Part shown: positions 1 through 5,432 of the stretch, one piece after another
Numbering within the stretch: position 1 is the first letter of the stretch
Layout: the number at the start of each line of letters is the position of its first letter
Source of the DNA: Thermoplasmata archaeon
GTDB taxonomy: Archaea; Thermoplasmatota; DTKX01; GCA-020343715
NCBI GenBank assembly: GCA_020343715.1
Contig: CP070808.1
Location: 275,773 to 281,204, forward strand
Direction of reading: 5' to 3'
DNA: 5,432 bases
Translations under genes and position numbers: made by a program
Notes under the pieces: model-generated
The model's input: the letters and a program-made list of their open reading frames with translations, nothing else
Told to the model about the DNA's origin: nothing
Databases searched by the model: none

Positions 1-358
1 CCTCTGCCAGGCCCAGGACGGCCTCGGCGGCCATCAGGGACGCGAAGGTCATGGCCCCCGACATGCCGAAGCCCTGTCCCACGGGCAGGTCCAGCTCCAG
101 CCCCACCCTGAGGGAGACGGGCTCCTCGGACCGTCCCAGGTACTCGCCCAGGGCCGTGGCCATCACCGGGGACAGTCGGCTGCCCTCCATGGGGGAGATG
201 CCGGCCGCCCCCTCCGGTGCCATCTCGACGGTCGCCTTGGCACCCAGGGCCACACAGACGCCGGCGCCCCTGCTCCCCGTCGCCTCGGGGCCGGGCCCGG
301 GCTCGGGGGCGTAGAAGAGGGCGGTGACATGGCCGGGGCAGAAGGCCCTGGCCGACAT
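1..358 (-). CDS. Pantoate kinase (archaeal GHMP-family PoK), N-terminal part
   Basis: Phosphorylates pantoate to 4-phosphopantoate with ATP in the cytoplasm. In most archaea this enzyme, with phosphopantothenate synthetase, replaces the bacterial pantothenate synthetase/pantothenate kinase route to CoA. The 119 visible codons begin SARAFCPGHVTALF, the usual start of this family. The GSRGAGVCVALG stretch follows at residues 28-39, and the GHMP ATP-binding loop LPVGQGFGMSGA lies at residues 91-102. That loop has M-S-G where many GHMP kinases have S-S-A. The ATG at 358-356 shares one base with the TAA stop of coaBC (TAATG), so the two genes are probably co-transcribed and translationally coupled. 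No separate promoter is visible. The C-terminal part lies beyond the left edge. Family assignment is from motifs; the neighbouring CoA gene makes pantoate kinase much more likely than another GHMP kinase. Confidence 0.88.
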   Translation of the reverse strand, partial: MSARAFCPGHVTALFYAPEPGPGPEATGSRGAGVCVALGAKATVEMAPEGAAGISPMEGSRLSPVMATALGEYLGRSEEPVSLRVGLELDLPVGQGFGMSGAMTFASLMAAEAVLGLAE

Positions 359-1572
359 TACATGGACGCCTCCACGGTGTCGAGGATCGCCGCCGCCAGT
401 TCCGACTTGGCCCCGTCGAAGAACCGGACGTTCCCGTCCATGGGGACTATGACGGCGGGATGATGGTCTGCCGAGACCCTCTCCAGGTCGTTGGCCACCA
501 CCATGTCCATCGGGCCCGCCACCAGGCGCTGGCGTGCGATGGACTCCAGCTGCTCGTCCGAGGGGCCCACCTCCAGCTTGAAGGACACGAGGAAGGCGTC
601 GGGGGCCGCTGACCTGAGGGCCGGCAGAACCTTCGGCGTGGGCTCGAGGCTGAGGTCGAGGGAGGGCTTGCCCGAGGCTATCTTGCCCCTCACCGCCGTC
701 CCCTGCCTGTAGTCGCTGATGGCGGCCACCGCCAGCACCACCGCGGTGTCGTCGGCGACGTCGTCCATCGCCTCCATGAGGCTCTCCACGGTGGTGAATG
801 GGACCACGTCCAGGTAGGGCGGGGGGTCCACCGTGTGCCTCCCCATGAGCATGGTGACCTCGGCGCCCCGGGCGAAGGCCTCCTCGGCCAGGGCCACGCC
901 GAGCCCTCCCGACGACCTGTTGGAGATGAGCCTCACCCGGTCGATGGGCTCCTCCGTGGAGCCCGCCACCACCAGGACCCTCCGGCCCCGGAGAGGACCG
1001 TCGCCGGTGATGGCACGGATGCAGTGGGCGACGATGGTCGGGACATCGGCCAGCTTCGCCTTCTTCTCCTCCTCTTTGGGATGCACGATGTCCACCCCCT
1101 TCCCCCGGAGCGACTCGATGTTCCGGAGCACCCCCTCGTGGCGCCACATTGTCCCATGCATTGCGGGGGCCACGACCACCGGGACCCCAGTGCCCAGGGC
1201 CGTGGTGGCGAAGGTGGTCACGGGGGTGTCGTCGATGGCCAGGGCCATCTTGCCGATGGTGTTCGCCGTGGCGGGCGCGACGAGCAGCAGGTCGGCCCTG
1301 TCCTCCCTGTCCCCCATCCACCTCACGTGCTCCACGTCGCCTGTGAGGGTGAGGATCGGGGGCTCGCCCGTGGCGAACCACAATGCGTCCGGGTGGACGA
1401 TGCGGGTGGCGGCGTCGGTCATGGTGGCGATCACCCGGGCCCCGTGGCGGGCCAGCTCCCTGGCCAGGTGGACGCACTCCACGGCGGCGATGGAGCCGGT
1501 GATGCCCAGCACGACGGTCCTGCCCCCGAGCCGGTTCGACCGGGTCCCCCTGATGTCGTCCACGGGATGCAC
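358..1572 (-). CDS. coaBC: Bifunctional phosphopantothenoylcysteine decarboxylase / phosphopantothenate-cysteine ligase
   Basis: Two steps of CoA synthesis: CoaB joins cysteine to 4'-phosphopantothenate using a nucleotide triphosphate, and CoaC, an FMN enzyme, decarboxylates the product to 4'-phosphopantetheine. From the GTG at 1572 the protein has 404 residues, a normal length. CoaC part (about 1-185): FMN-binding GITGSIAAVE (23-32), GDVEHV with the likely catalytic His82, APATANTIGKMA (99-110), and PAMHGTMW (136-143). CoaB part (about 195-404): VVAGSTEEPIDRVRLISNRSSG (201-222, key Asn218), AAISDYR (283-289), GKI with Lys297, and VVANDLE (358-364). His replaces Asn in the bacterial PxMNxxMW motif, and the bacterial ACGDxGxGRM flap with its catalytic Cys is replaced by an EEEKKAKLA stretch (167-175). 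From memory, both match the Methanocaldococcus jannaschii enzyme. The frame stays open to an ATG at 1674, but homology begins at (M/V)HPxxxIRGT, and the promoter lies inside that extension, so GTG 1572 is preferred. Confidence 0.93.
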   Translation of the reverse strand: MHPVDDIRGTRSNRLGGRTVVLGITGSIAAVECVHLARELARHGARVIATMTDAATRIVHPDALWFATGEPPILTLTGDVEHVRWMGDREDRADLLLVAPATANTIGKMALAIDDTPVTTFATTALGTGVPVVVAPAMHGTMWRHEGVLRNIESLRGKGVDIVHPKEEEKKAKLADVPTIVAHCIRAITGDGPLRGRRVLVVAGSTEEPIDRVRLISNRSSGGLGVALAEEAFARGAEVTMLMGRHTVDPPPYLDVVPFTTVESLMEAMDDVADDTAVVLAVAAISDYRQGTAVRGKIASGKPSLDLSLEPTPKVLPALRSAAPDAFLVSFKLEVGPSDEQLESIARQRLVAGPMDMVVANDLERVSADHHPAVIVPMDGNVRFFDGAKSELAAAILDTVEASM

Positions 1573-1597
1573 GTCCGGGGGATGTACGGCCGGGGTA

Positions 1598-1605
1598 GAT
1601 AAAGG
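1598..1605 (-). promoter_or_regulatory. Archaeal TATA box for coaBC-PoK, leaderless mRNA predicted
   Basis: The minus strand reads CCTTTATC here, close to an archaeal TATA element. Its centre lies about 28 nt upstream of the GTG at 1572, so transcription should begin on or within a few bases of the start codon. No Shine-Dalgarno-like sequence occurs in the GC-rich stretch between, which fits leaderless translation. A second candidate, GTTATACA on the minus strand at about 1656-1649, would give a leader of roughly 50 nt. It is less favoured because no ribosome binding site follows it. Confidence 0.55.
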
Positions 1606-1631
1606 ATGCCCTGTTCCTGTGATTATCAGAG

Positions 1632-1662
1632 AACCATACCGATTCCTGTATAACCATATCGG
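1632..1662. repeat. Short direct repeat AACCATA(C/T)CG, 20 bp apart
   Basis: AACCATACCG starts at 1632 and AACCATATCG at 1652, one mismatch in ten. The 20-bp phase is about two helical turns, the spacing expected of a protein bound twice on one DNA face. The same stretch also carries CCGAT (1639-1643) facing ATCGG (1658-1662). It sits just upstream of the coaBC TATA box and could be an operator for that side. This is inference only; short repeats can arise by chance. Confidence 0.3.
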
Positions 1663-1717
1663 GGTAGCCAGCATCGTCGCCGTGCGAGGGATTCACACGG
1701 ACTTTCAGGACTTTTGG

Positions 1718-1733
1718 TTATCACCCCCGATAA
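1718..1733. promoter_or_regulatory. Inverted repeat TTATC-N6-GATAA, possible regulator site
   Basis: A perfect 5-bp inverted repeat with a six-base C-rich spacer ends 12 bp before the TATA box of the large surface-protein gene. That places it just upstream of the BRE position, where archaeal activators often bind. A direct repeat GGACTTT (1699-1705 and 1708-1714) lies immediately upstream, and GATTATCA (1621-1628) resembles GGTTATCA (1716-1723). The regulator is unknown, and the assignment rests on symmetry and position alone. Confidence 0.3.
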
Positions 1734-1745
1734 TGAGGTCATCAG

Positions 1746-1757
1746 CCATATATATGG
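1746..1757 (+). promoter_or_regulatory. TATA box of the surface-protein gene
   Basis: CCATATATATGG is a clear archaeal TATA element and a perfect 12-bp palindrome. Archaeal spacing of about 25-27 nt puts the transcription start near 1777-1780, giving a 5' leader of about 30 nt that includes the ribosome binding site. No strong purine-rich BRE is seen directly upstream (ATCAG), so orientation is set only weakly by sequence. Confidence 0.65.
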
Positions 1758-1791
1758 TATTGAGCCTGGTTCAGTCGAGAGAGAACATTCT

Positions 1792-1798
1792 GGAGGTG
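1792..1798 (+). promoter_or_regulatory. Strong Shine-Dalgarno site fixing the start at 1807
   Basis: GGAGGTG is a seven-base match to the usual archaeal 16S rRNA 3' end and is followed by an 8-nt spacer before ATG 1807. It settles the start codon of the large gene. Confidence 0.85.
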
Positions 1799-1806
1799 CC
1801 GAAACC

Positions 1807-1935
1807 ATGAAAATAAGTCCGTTCGGGTCCCGGAAAACCCGTGACGACGGTGTCTCTGAGGTCGTAGGGTCGCTCTTCCTCTTGGTCATGACGGTGGCGT
1901 TCTTCAGCGTTATCCTGCTGTGGGTCTATAGCTTC
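1807..1935 (+). other. Class III (pilin-type) signal peptide and hydrophobic helix
   Basis: Residues 1-43. The order is basic leader, D-D-G/V-S-E-V-V-G junction, then about 25 hydrophobic residues (SLFLLVMTVAFFSVILLWV core). The Glu three residues after the predicted cut, and the VVG after it, are typical of the archaeal pilin N-terminal family (Pilin_N type). A PibD/FlaK-like peptidase would cut on the cytoplasmic side, leaving the helix for membrane anchoring or filament packing. Confidence 0.82.
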
Positions 1936-4900
1936 GACTCCCCGGACAGCGAGGCCCGGGTGGTGCTGTACCCGACTATGGAGCGGATCAACTCCACCTC
2001 AGCCAACATCACCATCGTGCACCGCGGTGGCGAGCCCATGTCTGAGAACGCAGCCCAGATCATAGTAACCATCCAGAACACCACGACACGTACATTGCTT
2101 GGGCCGTACAACTACTCTGACGGCTGGGAACAACCCGGCGACTGGAGCATAGGGGACACTTGGGCCCACATTTTCACCAACTGCCCCGAGGACTCCCAGG
2201 TGGTCATCTCGGTGGTGGACAAGACCGAACAGAAGCTGGTCCTCAGGAGCGAGCTCCAGCGCGGCATCTTCGCCGGCGGCTCCGCCTACCCGATAATCGG
2301 CATCCCCATCGTGCTGCCCGACGACCAGGTCATCGCCGACGGGAAGGACGAGTTCTTCATAAGGGCCGTCGCAGCGGACTACGACAACGACCTGCCCCAC
2401 AACGGCCTGGTGGCCGACCTCACCCCGATCTGGCCTGGCCTGGGCAGCGTCGTGCTGGAGCACCGGGGCTTCGGCGTGTACGAGTCGACCATGGTCACGT
2501 GTCCCACCACCGCCATGCCTGGCGTCTACGACCTGAACGTCACGGCCACCGATAGCAAGGGTCACACCGACACCAACTGGGCCTCGATAACCATCAAGTC
2601 CCCCGACAAATCGCCCCCCCTGGTCATCATCACAAACCCCACCTCGGGCGAGATCGCCGCAGGGACCGCGAACCGCATCATCGCCTCCTACACCGACCCC
2701 AACGGTATCAACACCAAGACGGTGACCATGAGCGTCTGGGAGGACGGCATCCCCCTGGACACCACCTCCAAGATCGTCACCGACTCCCGTGTCACCTTCA
2801 AGCCCTTGGGCGGCTTCCGCACCTCGGCCCTTTACCGGGTCAACGTGACCGTCGCCGACAACAACGGCAACGTGGGGGACGCCGAGACGGTGTTCCGGAT
2901 GTCCACCTACTCCCAGCCCGGCAACCCACAGGGCGAGACCTCCTTCGACCTGATGGACCGGAACTGGACCTTCACCACCACCTTCTGGCACGACGACCTG
3001 ATACGGGTGCAGCTGTGGTCCGAGGTGCTGGAGAGGGTGGACTTCTCCGAGCTGCGCCTCGTCAAGACCGACAGCTCCAACGTCTACATCTACAAGGACA
3101 GGTTCATGCCCAACCTCTCGGTGCCACCGCCGTCGATGAGCTTCCCCTTCTACGTGTACGACGCCACCATCGACATCCAGCTGGGTGGTGCCTACGGGGC
3201 CCCCGTCCCGCCCGGCTACTACACCCTGGAGATCATCGCCGAGTACGCCGCGGAGGGCCTGATGTTCACGGACAAGATCACCATCGCCATCCTGTACGAG
3301 GACGGCTCGATGCCCAATGCGGGCAACTTCCTGACGTTCAACGTCACCGGCATCTGGATCTCCTCCACCGATGACTTCAACTGGCAGGAGATGCTCTACA
3401 TCGAGGTCCACACCGAGGACCCCCTGGAGGAGGGCGACACCAAGCTGGAGAAGGCCATCATAAGCATCTCCGAGATCTACGGTGACAACATCCTCTACAA
3501 GGAGCTGCCCGCCTCCCAGGTGACGTACGTCGGCCTCACGCCCGACGGCCACGTCTACCGCATGCAGGTGCCGTTGACAGGCACACTTGACGGGGCCCAG
3601 TGGTTCTACGGGGCCAACTGGTACCCCATAGAGGTGGCCATGCAGGTCGTCAGGTGGCACTGGCGGCCCCACCCCGTCTTCGGTTTCAAGCTCAAGAAGA
3701 CCGAGGACATAGCCTTCGAGGCGGCCAACCAGATAAAGATCACCCGACCGTCTGACATCGCCGTCAGCGAGGACTACATAACCATCTACCACTCCGACGG
3801 AACCACCCTGGACGTGAACGCCACCGTGAAGTTCGGCGAGGACCTGTTCATCAACGTCACAGTGTGGAACTACGGGGAGGTAGACGTCCTCAACGCCAAG
3901 CTCAAGATATGGGCCATATCCCAGGGCGTGACGCTGGACTACTGGGAGATGGACAAGTCCGGTAGCTTCTGGGACCCCAACGACAACGGCGTCCTGGACT
4001 CCGCCGTGCCGAACAACTTCGTCAACATCGAGGTCACATGGAACACCAGCAAGACAGGCTTCGACCAGTACACACTGGAGAGGGCCAAGATCGTGGTCCA
4101 CGTGGACATCCTGGAACCCATCATCGGCGGCTACGGGTCACCCCCGATCCCCGAGACCAACTACAACAACAACGACGCTGAGGTTGAGCTGGTGCCCGAG
4201 TCCACGGGCCTGCTCACCGTGAGCAACCCAGGCTACATCACCCCCGCTCTAGTGGACGTGGGCAGGATGTTCTTCCAGGTTGACGAGGTCCTGTTGACCG
4301 CCTCTGGCGGCGGGGTCCGCCTCCTGGGCATGAACCTCACCCTCTTCGGGTCCGCCGTGGACTCCGACGTGGCCACCGTCCGGGTCTACAGGGACATCAA
4401 CGGAAACGGCTTCCTGGACCCCAACGACTACCTGGTGGACCAGGACGTGTTCGTGGGCAACCGCATGCACGTGGACGTGGCCATGTACATCCGAGACGGC
4501 CGCCAGATCAGGTTCTTCATCATGTACGACATCGCGCCTGCGGCGGTCGCCGGAAGGAACCTCGGAAGCTCCATCGATACCACCAACGACGTGTACGTGG
4601 ACCCCACGGCCACCGTCGACCCGACGGGCTTCTCCATCGTCAGCGAGCTGGCGACAATCACCGGCAACGTAAACGAGCTCACGGGCAAGATCGTCGGCCC
4701 CCACAGCGCCTTCCCCGGCTACCCGGTGGTCTACAGGTTGGACCTCAACGCGTACAACACCGACCCGGTCAAGCCCCTGGAGGGGACGCTGACCATCACC
4801 GATCTTAGGATCCACGTGACGGGGTCCGCGTCCATACAGCTGGTGTGGCTCCTGGACCACAACCTGGACATAATAGGCTTCCAGCCATCGGCGCCCACGG

Positions 4901-5432
4901 TGACCTTCACCAACATGGCCTACGTGGTCCCAGCCTGGTGGACCAGGCCCATGTTCGTGGTCCTCAATGTTGACCCGTCGACGGCGTCGGGCACCATCGT
5001 TGGCATATCCATCAAGGACGTGGACGTGAGGCTGTCGACGCCGATGGACCTCATCGACCCGGCCCTTGACCTAACGATGACGTCCACCATCGCCGTGATG
5101 TCCGACTACTTCGAATGGCGGCTGGGAGACCCGCTCCTGGAGCTGGACAACACGGCGATCTACAACATGAACATGGCCAGCAACGACCCCACGGTGCCCA
5201 TCGAGATCTCCGGCCTCTTCGTCGAATGGTCCGCCGACGACATGCCGGCGTACACGTTGAGGGTCTACATCGACGGTGTGCTCAAGTTCGAGGACGACGG
5301 CCTCAACCACATCGGCAACGGCATCTACATCCCCTTTGCCACACCAGCACAGCTGGACGGGTCGGACAGTAGCTTCCGCATCGAGTTCAACATCCACGTG
5401 ACCAAGAAGCAGCCCAAGAAGAAGATCTACAA
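1807..5432 (+). CDS. Giant surface protein with archaeal type IV pilin N-terminus and many beta-sandwich modules, C-terminus outside window
   Basis: At least 1208 residues without a stop. Residues 1-15 are a short basic leader (K2, R9, K10, R12) ending DDG, with a likely prepilin-peptidase cut after Gly15. VSEVVG and a hydrophobic helix to about residue 43 follow, as in archaeal type IV pilins. Residues 50-150 resemble the pilin beta domain (ITIVHRGGEP, WSIGDT, VVISVVD). Then come two Ig-like domains (about 159-264 and 268-365), a divergent module pair (378-496, 512-645), a CARDB-like domain (668-798), and two or three further modules to the window edge. There are 13 N-glycosylation sequons and only two cysteines (126, 232). 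Probably exported and either built into a pilus, perhaps as a tip adhesin, or held in the membrane as a cell-surface stalk. Usual pilins have about 100-250 residues. The visible end (1199-1208) is lysine-rich, so either a linker or the approaching C-terminus. No specific function is recognised. Confidence 0.93.
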   Translation, partial: MKISPFGSRKTRDDGVSEVVGSLFLLVMTVAFFSVILLWVYSFDSPDSEARVVLYPTMERINSTSANITIVHRGGEPMSENAAQIIVTIQNTTTRTLLGPYNYSDGWEQPGDWSIGDTWAHIFTNCPEDSQVVISVVDKTEQKLVLRSELQRGIFAGGSAYPIIGIPIVLPDDQVIADGKDEFFIRAVAADYDNDLPHNGLVADLTPIWPGLGSVVLEHRGFGVYESTMVTCPTTAMPGVYDLNVTATDSKGHTDTNWASITIKSPDKSPPLVIITNPTSGEIAAGTANRIIASYTDPNGINTKTVTMSVWEDGIPLDTTSKIVTDSRVTFKPLGGFRTSALYRVNVTVADNNGNVGDAETVFRMSTYSQPGNPQGETSFDLMDRNWTFTTTFWHDDLIRVQLWSEVLERVDFSELRLVKTDSSNVYIYKDRFMPNLSVPPPSMSFPFYVYDATIDIQLGGAYGAPVPPGYYTLEIIAEYAAEGLMFTDKITIAILYEDGSMPNAGNFLTFNVTGIWISSTDDFNWQEMLYIEVHTEDPLEEGDTKLEKAIISISEIYGDNILYKELPASQVTYVGLTPDGHVYRMQVPLTGTLDGAQWFYGANWYPIEVAMQVVRWHWRPHPVFGFKLKKTEDIAFEAANQIKITRPSDIAVSEDYITIYHSDGTTLDVNATVKFGEDLFINVTVWNYGEVDVLNAKLKIWAISQGVTLDYWEMDKSGSFWDPNDNGVLDSAVPNNFVNIEVTWNTSKTGFDQYTLERAKIVVHVDILEPIIGGYGSPPIPETNYNNNDAEVELVPESTGLLTVSNPGYITPALVDVGRMFFQVDEVLLTASGGGVRLLGMNLTLFGSAVDSDVATVRVYRDINGNGFLDPNDYLVDQDVFVGNRMHVDVAMYIRDGRQIRFFIMYDIAPAAVAGRNLGSSIDTTNDVYVDPTATVDPTGFSIVSELATITGNVNELTGKIVGPHSAFPGYPVVYRLDLNAYNTDPVKPLEGTLTITDLRIHVTGSASIQLVWLLDHNLDIIGFQPSAPTVTFTNMAYVVPAWWTRPMFVVLNVDPSTASGTIVGISIKDVDVRLSTPMDLIDPALDLTMTSTIAVMSDYFEWRLGDPLLELDNTAIYNMNMASNDPTVPIEISGLFVEWSADDMPAYTLRVYIDGVLKFEDDGLNHIGNGIYIPFATPAQLDGSDSSFRIEFNIHVTKKQPKKKIY
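2281..2598 (+). other. Ig-like beta-sandwich domain 1
   Basis: Residues about 159-264. An acidic turn at D191, D193 and D195 is followed by GLVADLTPI, GFGVYE, and the closing MPGVYDLNVTATDSKG strand pattern (237-252) common to Ig/Big/PKD-like extracellular domains. The exact family needs a profile search. It contains Cys232, one of the two cysteines in the protein. Confidence 0.55.
2608..2901 (+). other. Ig-like beta-sandwich domain 2
   Basis: Residues about 268-365. It starts SPPLVIITNPTSGEI, continues with YTDPNGINTKTVTMSVWEDG, and ends YRVNVTVADNNGNVGDAE. This is the usual grammar of Ig-like surface domains: proline start, D-x-N-G-I turn, final VTVADNxGN strand. It shares the plan of the preceding domain. 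Confidence 0.6.
2938..3741 (+). repeat. Two divergent tandem protein modules
   Basis: Residues 378-496 and 512-645 appear to share one plan. Each opens with an (R)NW/FNW segment and a strand of the type LIRVQLWSEV / MLYIEVHTED. Each then has an acidic turn, a YKD/YKE strand end, VYDATIDIQLGGA / VYRMQVPLTGTLDGA, and GYYTLEIIAE / NWYPIEVAMQ. Identity by eye is low, so common origin is an inference. I recognise no named family for either copy. Confidence 0.35.
3808..4200 (+). other. CARDB-like domain with EF-hand-like loop
   Basis: Residues about 668-798. It starts LDVNATVKFGEDLFINVTVWNYG (671-690 core, with the N-x-G turn typical of CARDB), then VDVLNAKLKI. It ends PETNYNNNDAEVELV (782-796), the E-x-N-x-x-N-N closing strand typical of CARDB domains. 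Inserted between the strands is DPNDNGVLD (723-731), with D723, N725, N727, G728 and D731 in calcium-loop positions. CARDB domains are adhesion modules of bacterial and archaeal surface proteins. Confidence 0.6.
4393..4428 (+). other. EF-hand / dockerin-like calcium loop
   Basis: Residues 863-874 read D-I-N-G-N-G-F-L-D-P-N-D. Ligand positions 1, 3, 5, 9 and 12 are D863, N865, N867, D871 and D874, with Gly868 at position 6 and Leu870 at position 8: a full canonical loop. It follows ATVRVY at the turn between two strands, so it is a structural calcium site inside a beta module rather than part of a helical EF-hand pair. Calcium binding itself is inferred. Confidence 0.65.

Noticed and set aside
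51..314. 87-codon plus-strand frame at the left end
   Set aside because: It is antisense to the pantoate kinase, whose GHMP motifs are clear on the minus strand.
1639..1662. Possible hairpin CCGAT...ATCGG as a terminator or riboswitch
   Set aside because: The arms are five bases with a 14-base loop and no T-run. It lies between two divergent promoters, where a terminator is not expected.
1573..1674. 34-residue N-terminal extension of CoaBC from an ATG at 1674
   Set aside because: It would cover the promoter region and the AT-rich spacer. Family similarity starts at the HPxxxIRGT segment just after GTG 1572.
833..1810. Open frames of 325 and 255 codons on the plus strand across coaBC
   Set aside because: They are antisense to the conserved coaBC gene, have low-complexity composition, and show no start signals.
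2184..2504. Disulfide between Cys126 and Cys232
   Set aside because: They are the only two cysteines visible but lie in different predicted domains. Nothing in the sequence shows that they pair.
1999..4101. A 700-codon open frame on the minus strand, antisense to the surface-protein gene
   Set aside because: Its Val/Gly/Asp/His-rich composition is what C/G-ending codons of the opposite gene give when read backwards. It has no recognisable domain or ribosome binding site, while the plus strand encodes a clear pilin leader and known domain motifs.
4249..5397. Minus-strand frames of 203 and 108 codons
   Set aside because: They have the same reversed-codon signature (runs of V, H, D, G) inside a well-supported plus-strand gene.

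Overview
The window looks like a GC-rich archaeal chromosome segment, most likely Euryarchaeota in the broad sense. A Thermoplasmatota-like lineage fits, but that level of placement is inference. Four signs support Archaea: an archaeal-type CoaBC, the archaea-specific pantoate kinase beside it, TATA-box promoters at archaeal spacing, and an archaeal pilin-type (class III) signal peptide. The third codon positions of all genes are dominated by C and G. Only the 234-base intergenic region is AT-rich.

Layout. Positions 1-1572 hold two minus-strand genes of coenzyme A biosynthesis: coaBC (358-1572), then the 5' part of a pantoate kinase gene (358-1, leaving the window). They are joined by a TAATG stop/start overlap. 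Positions 1573-1806 are a divergent intergenic region with a TATA box for each direction. The coaBC box lies about 26-30 nt from a GTG codon with no Shine-Dalgarno sequence, which predicts a leaderless mRNA. The rightward gene has a palindromic TATA box, a leader of about 30 nt and a strong GGAGGTG ribosome binding site. Positions 1807-5432 are one uninterrupted plus-strand reading frame of at least 1208 codons that runs off the right edge.

The two CoA genes supply pantoate phosphorylation and the two steps that turn 4'-phosphopantothenate into 4'-phosphopantetheine. The large gene is unrelated to them. It encodes a very large surface protein with an archaeal type IV pilin head (cleavage site, hydrophobic helix, pilin-like beta domain) followed by a chain of beta-sandwich modules: two Ig-like domains, a divergent module pair, a CARDB-like domain with an EF-hand-like loop, and at least two or three further modules, one with a complete dockerin-like EF-hand loop. 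It is the item most worth a second look. I cannot name it, and I found no RNA gene, CRISPR array, mobile element or terminator.
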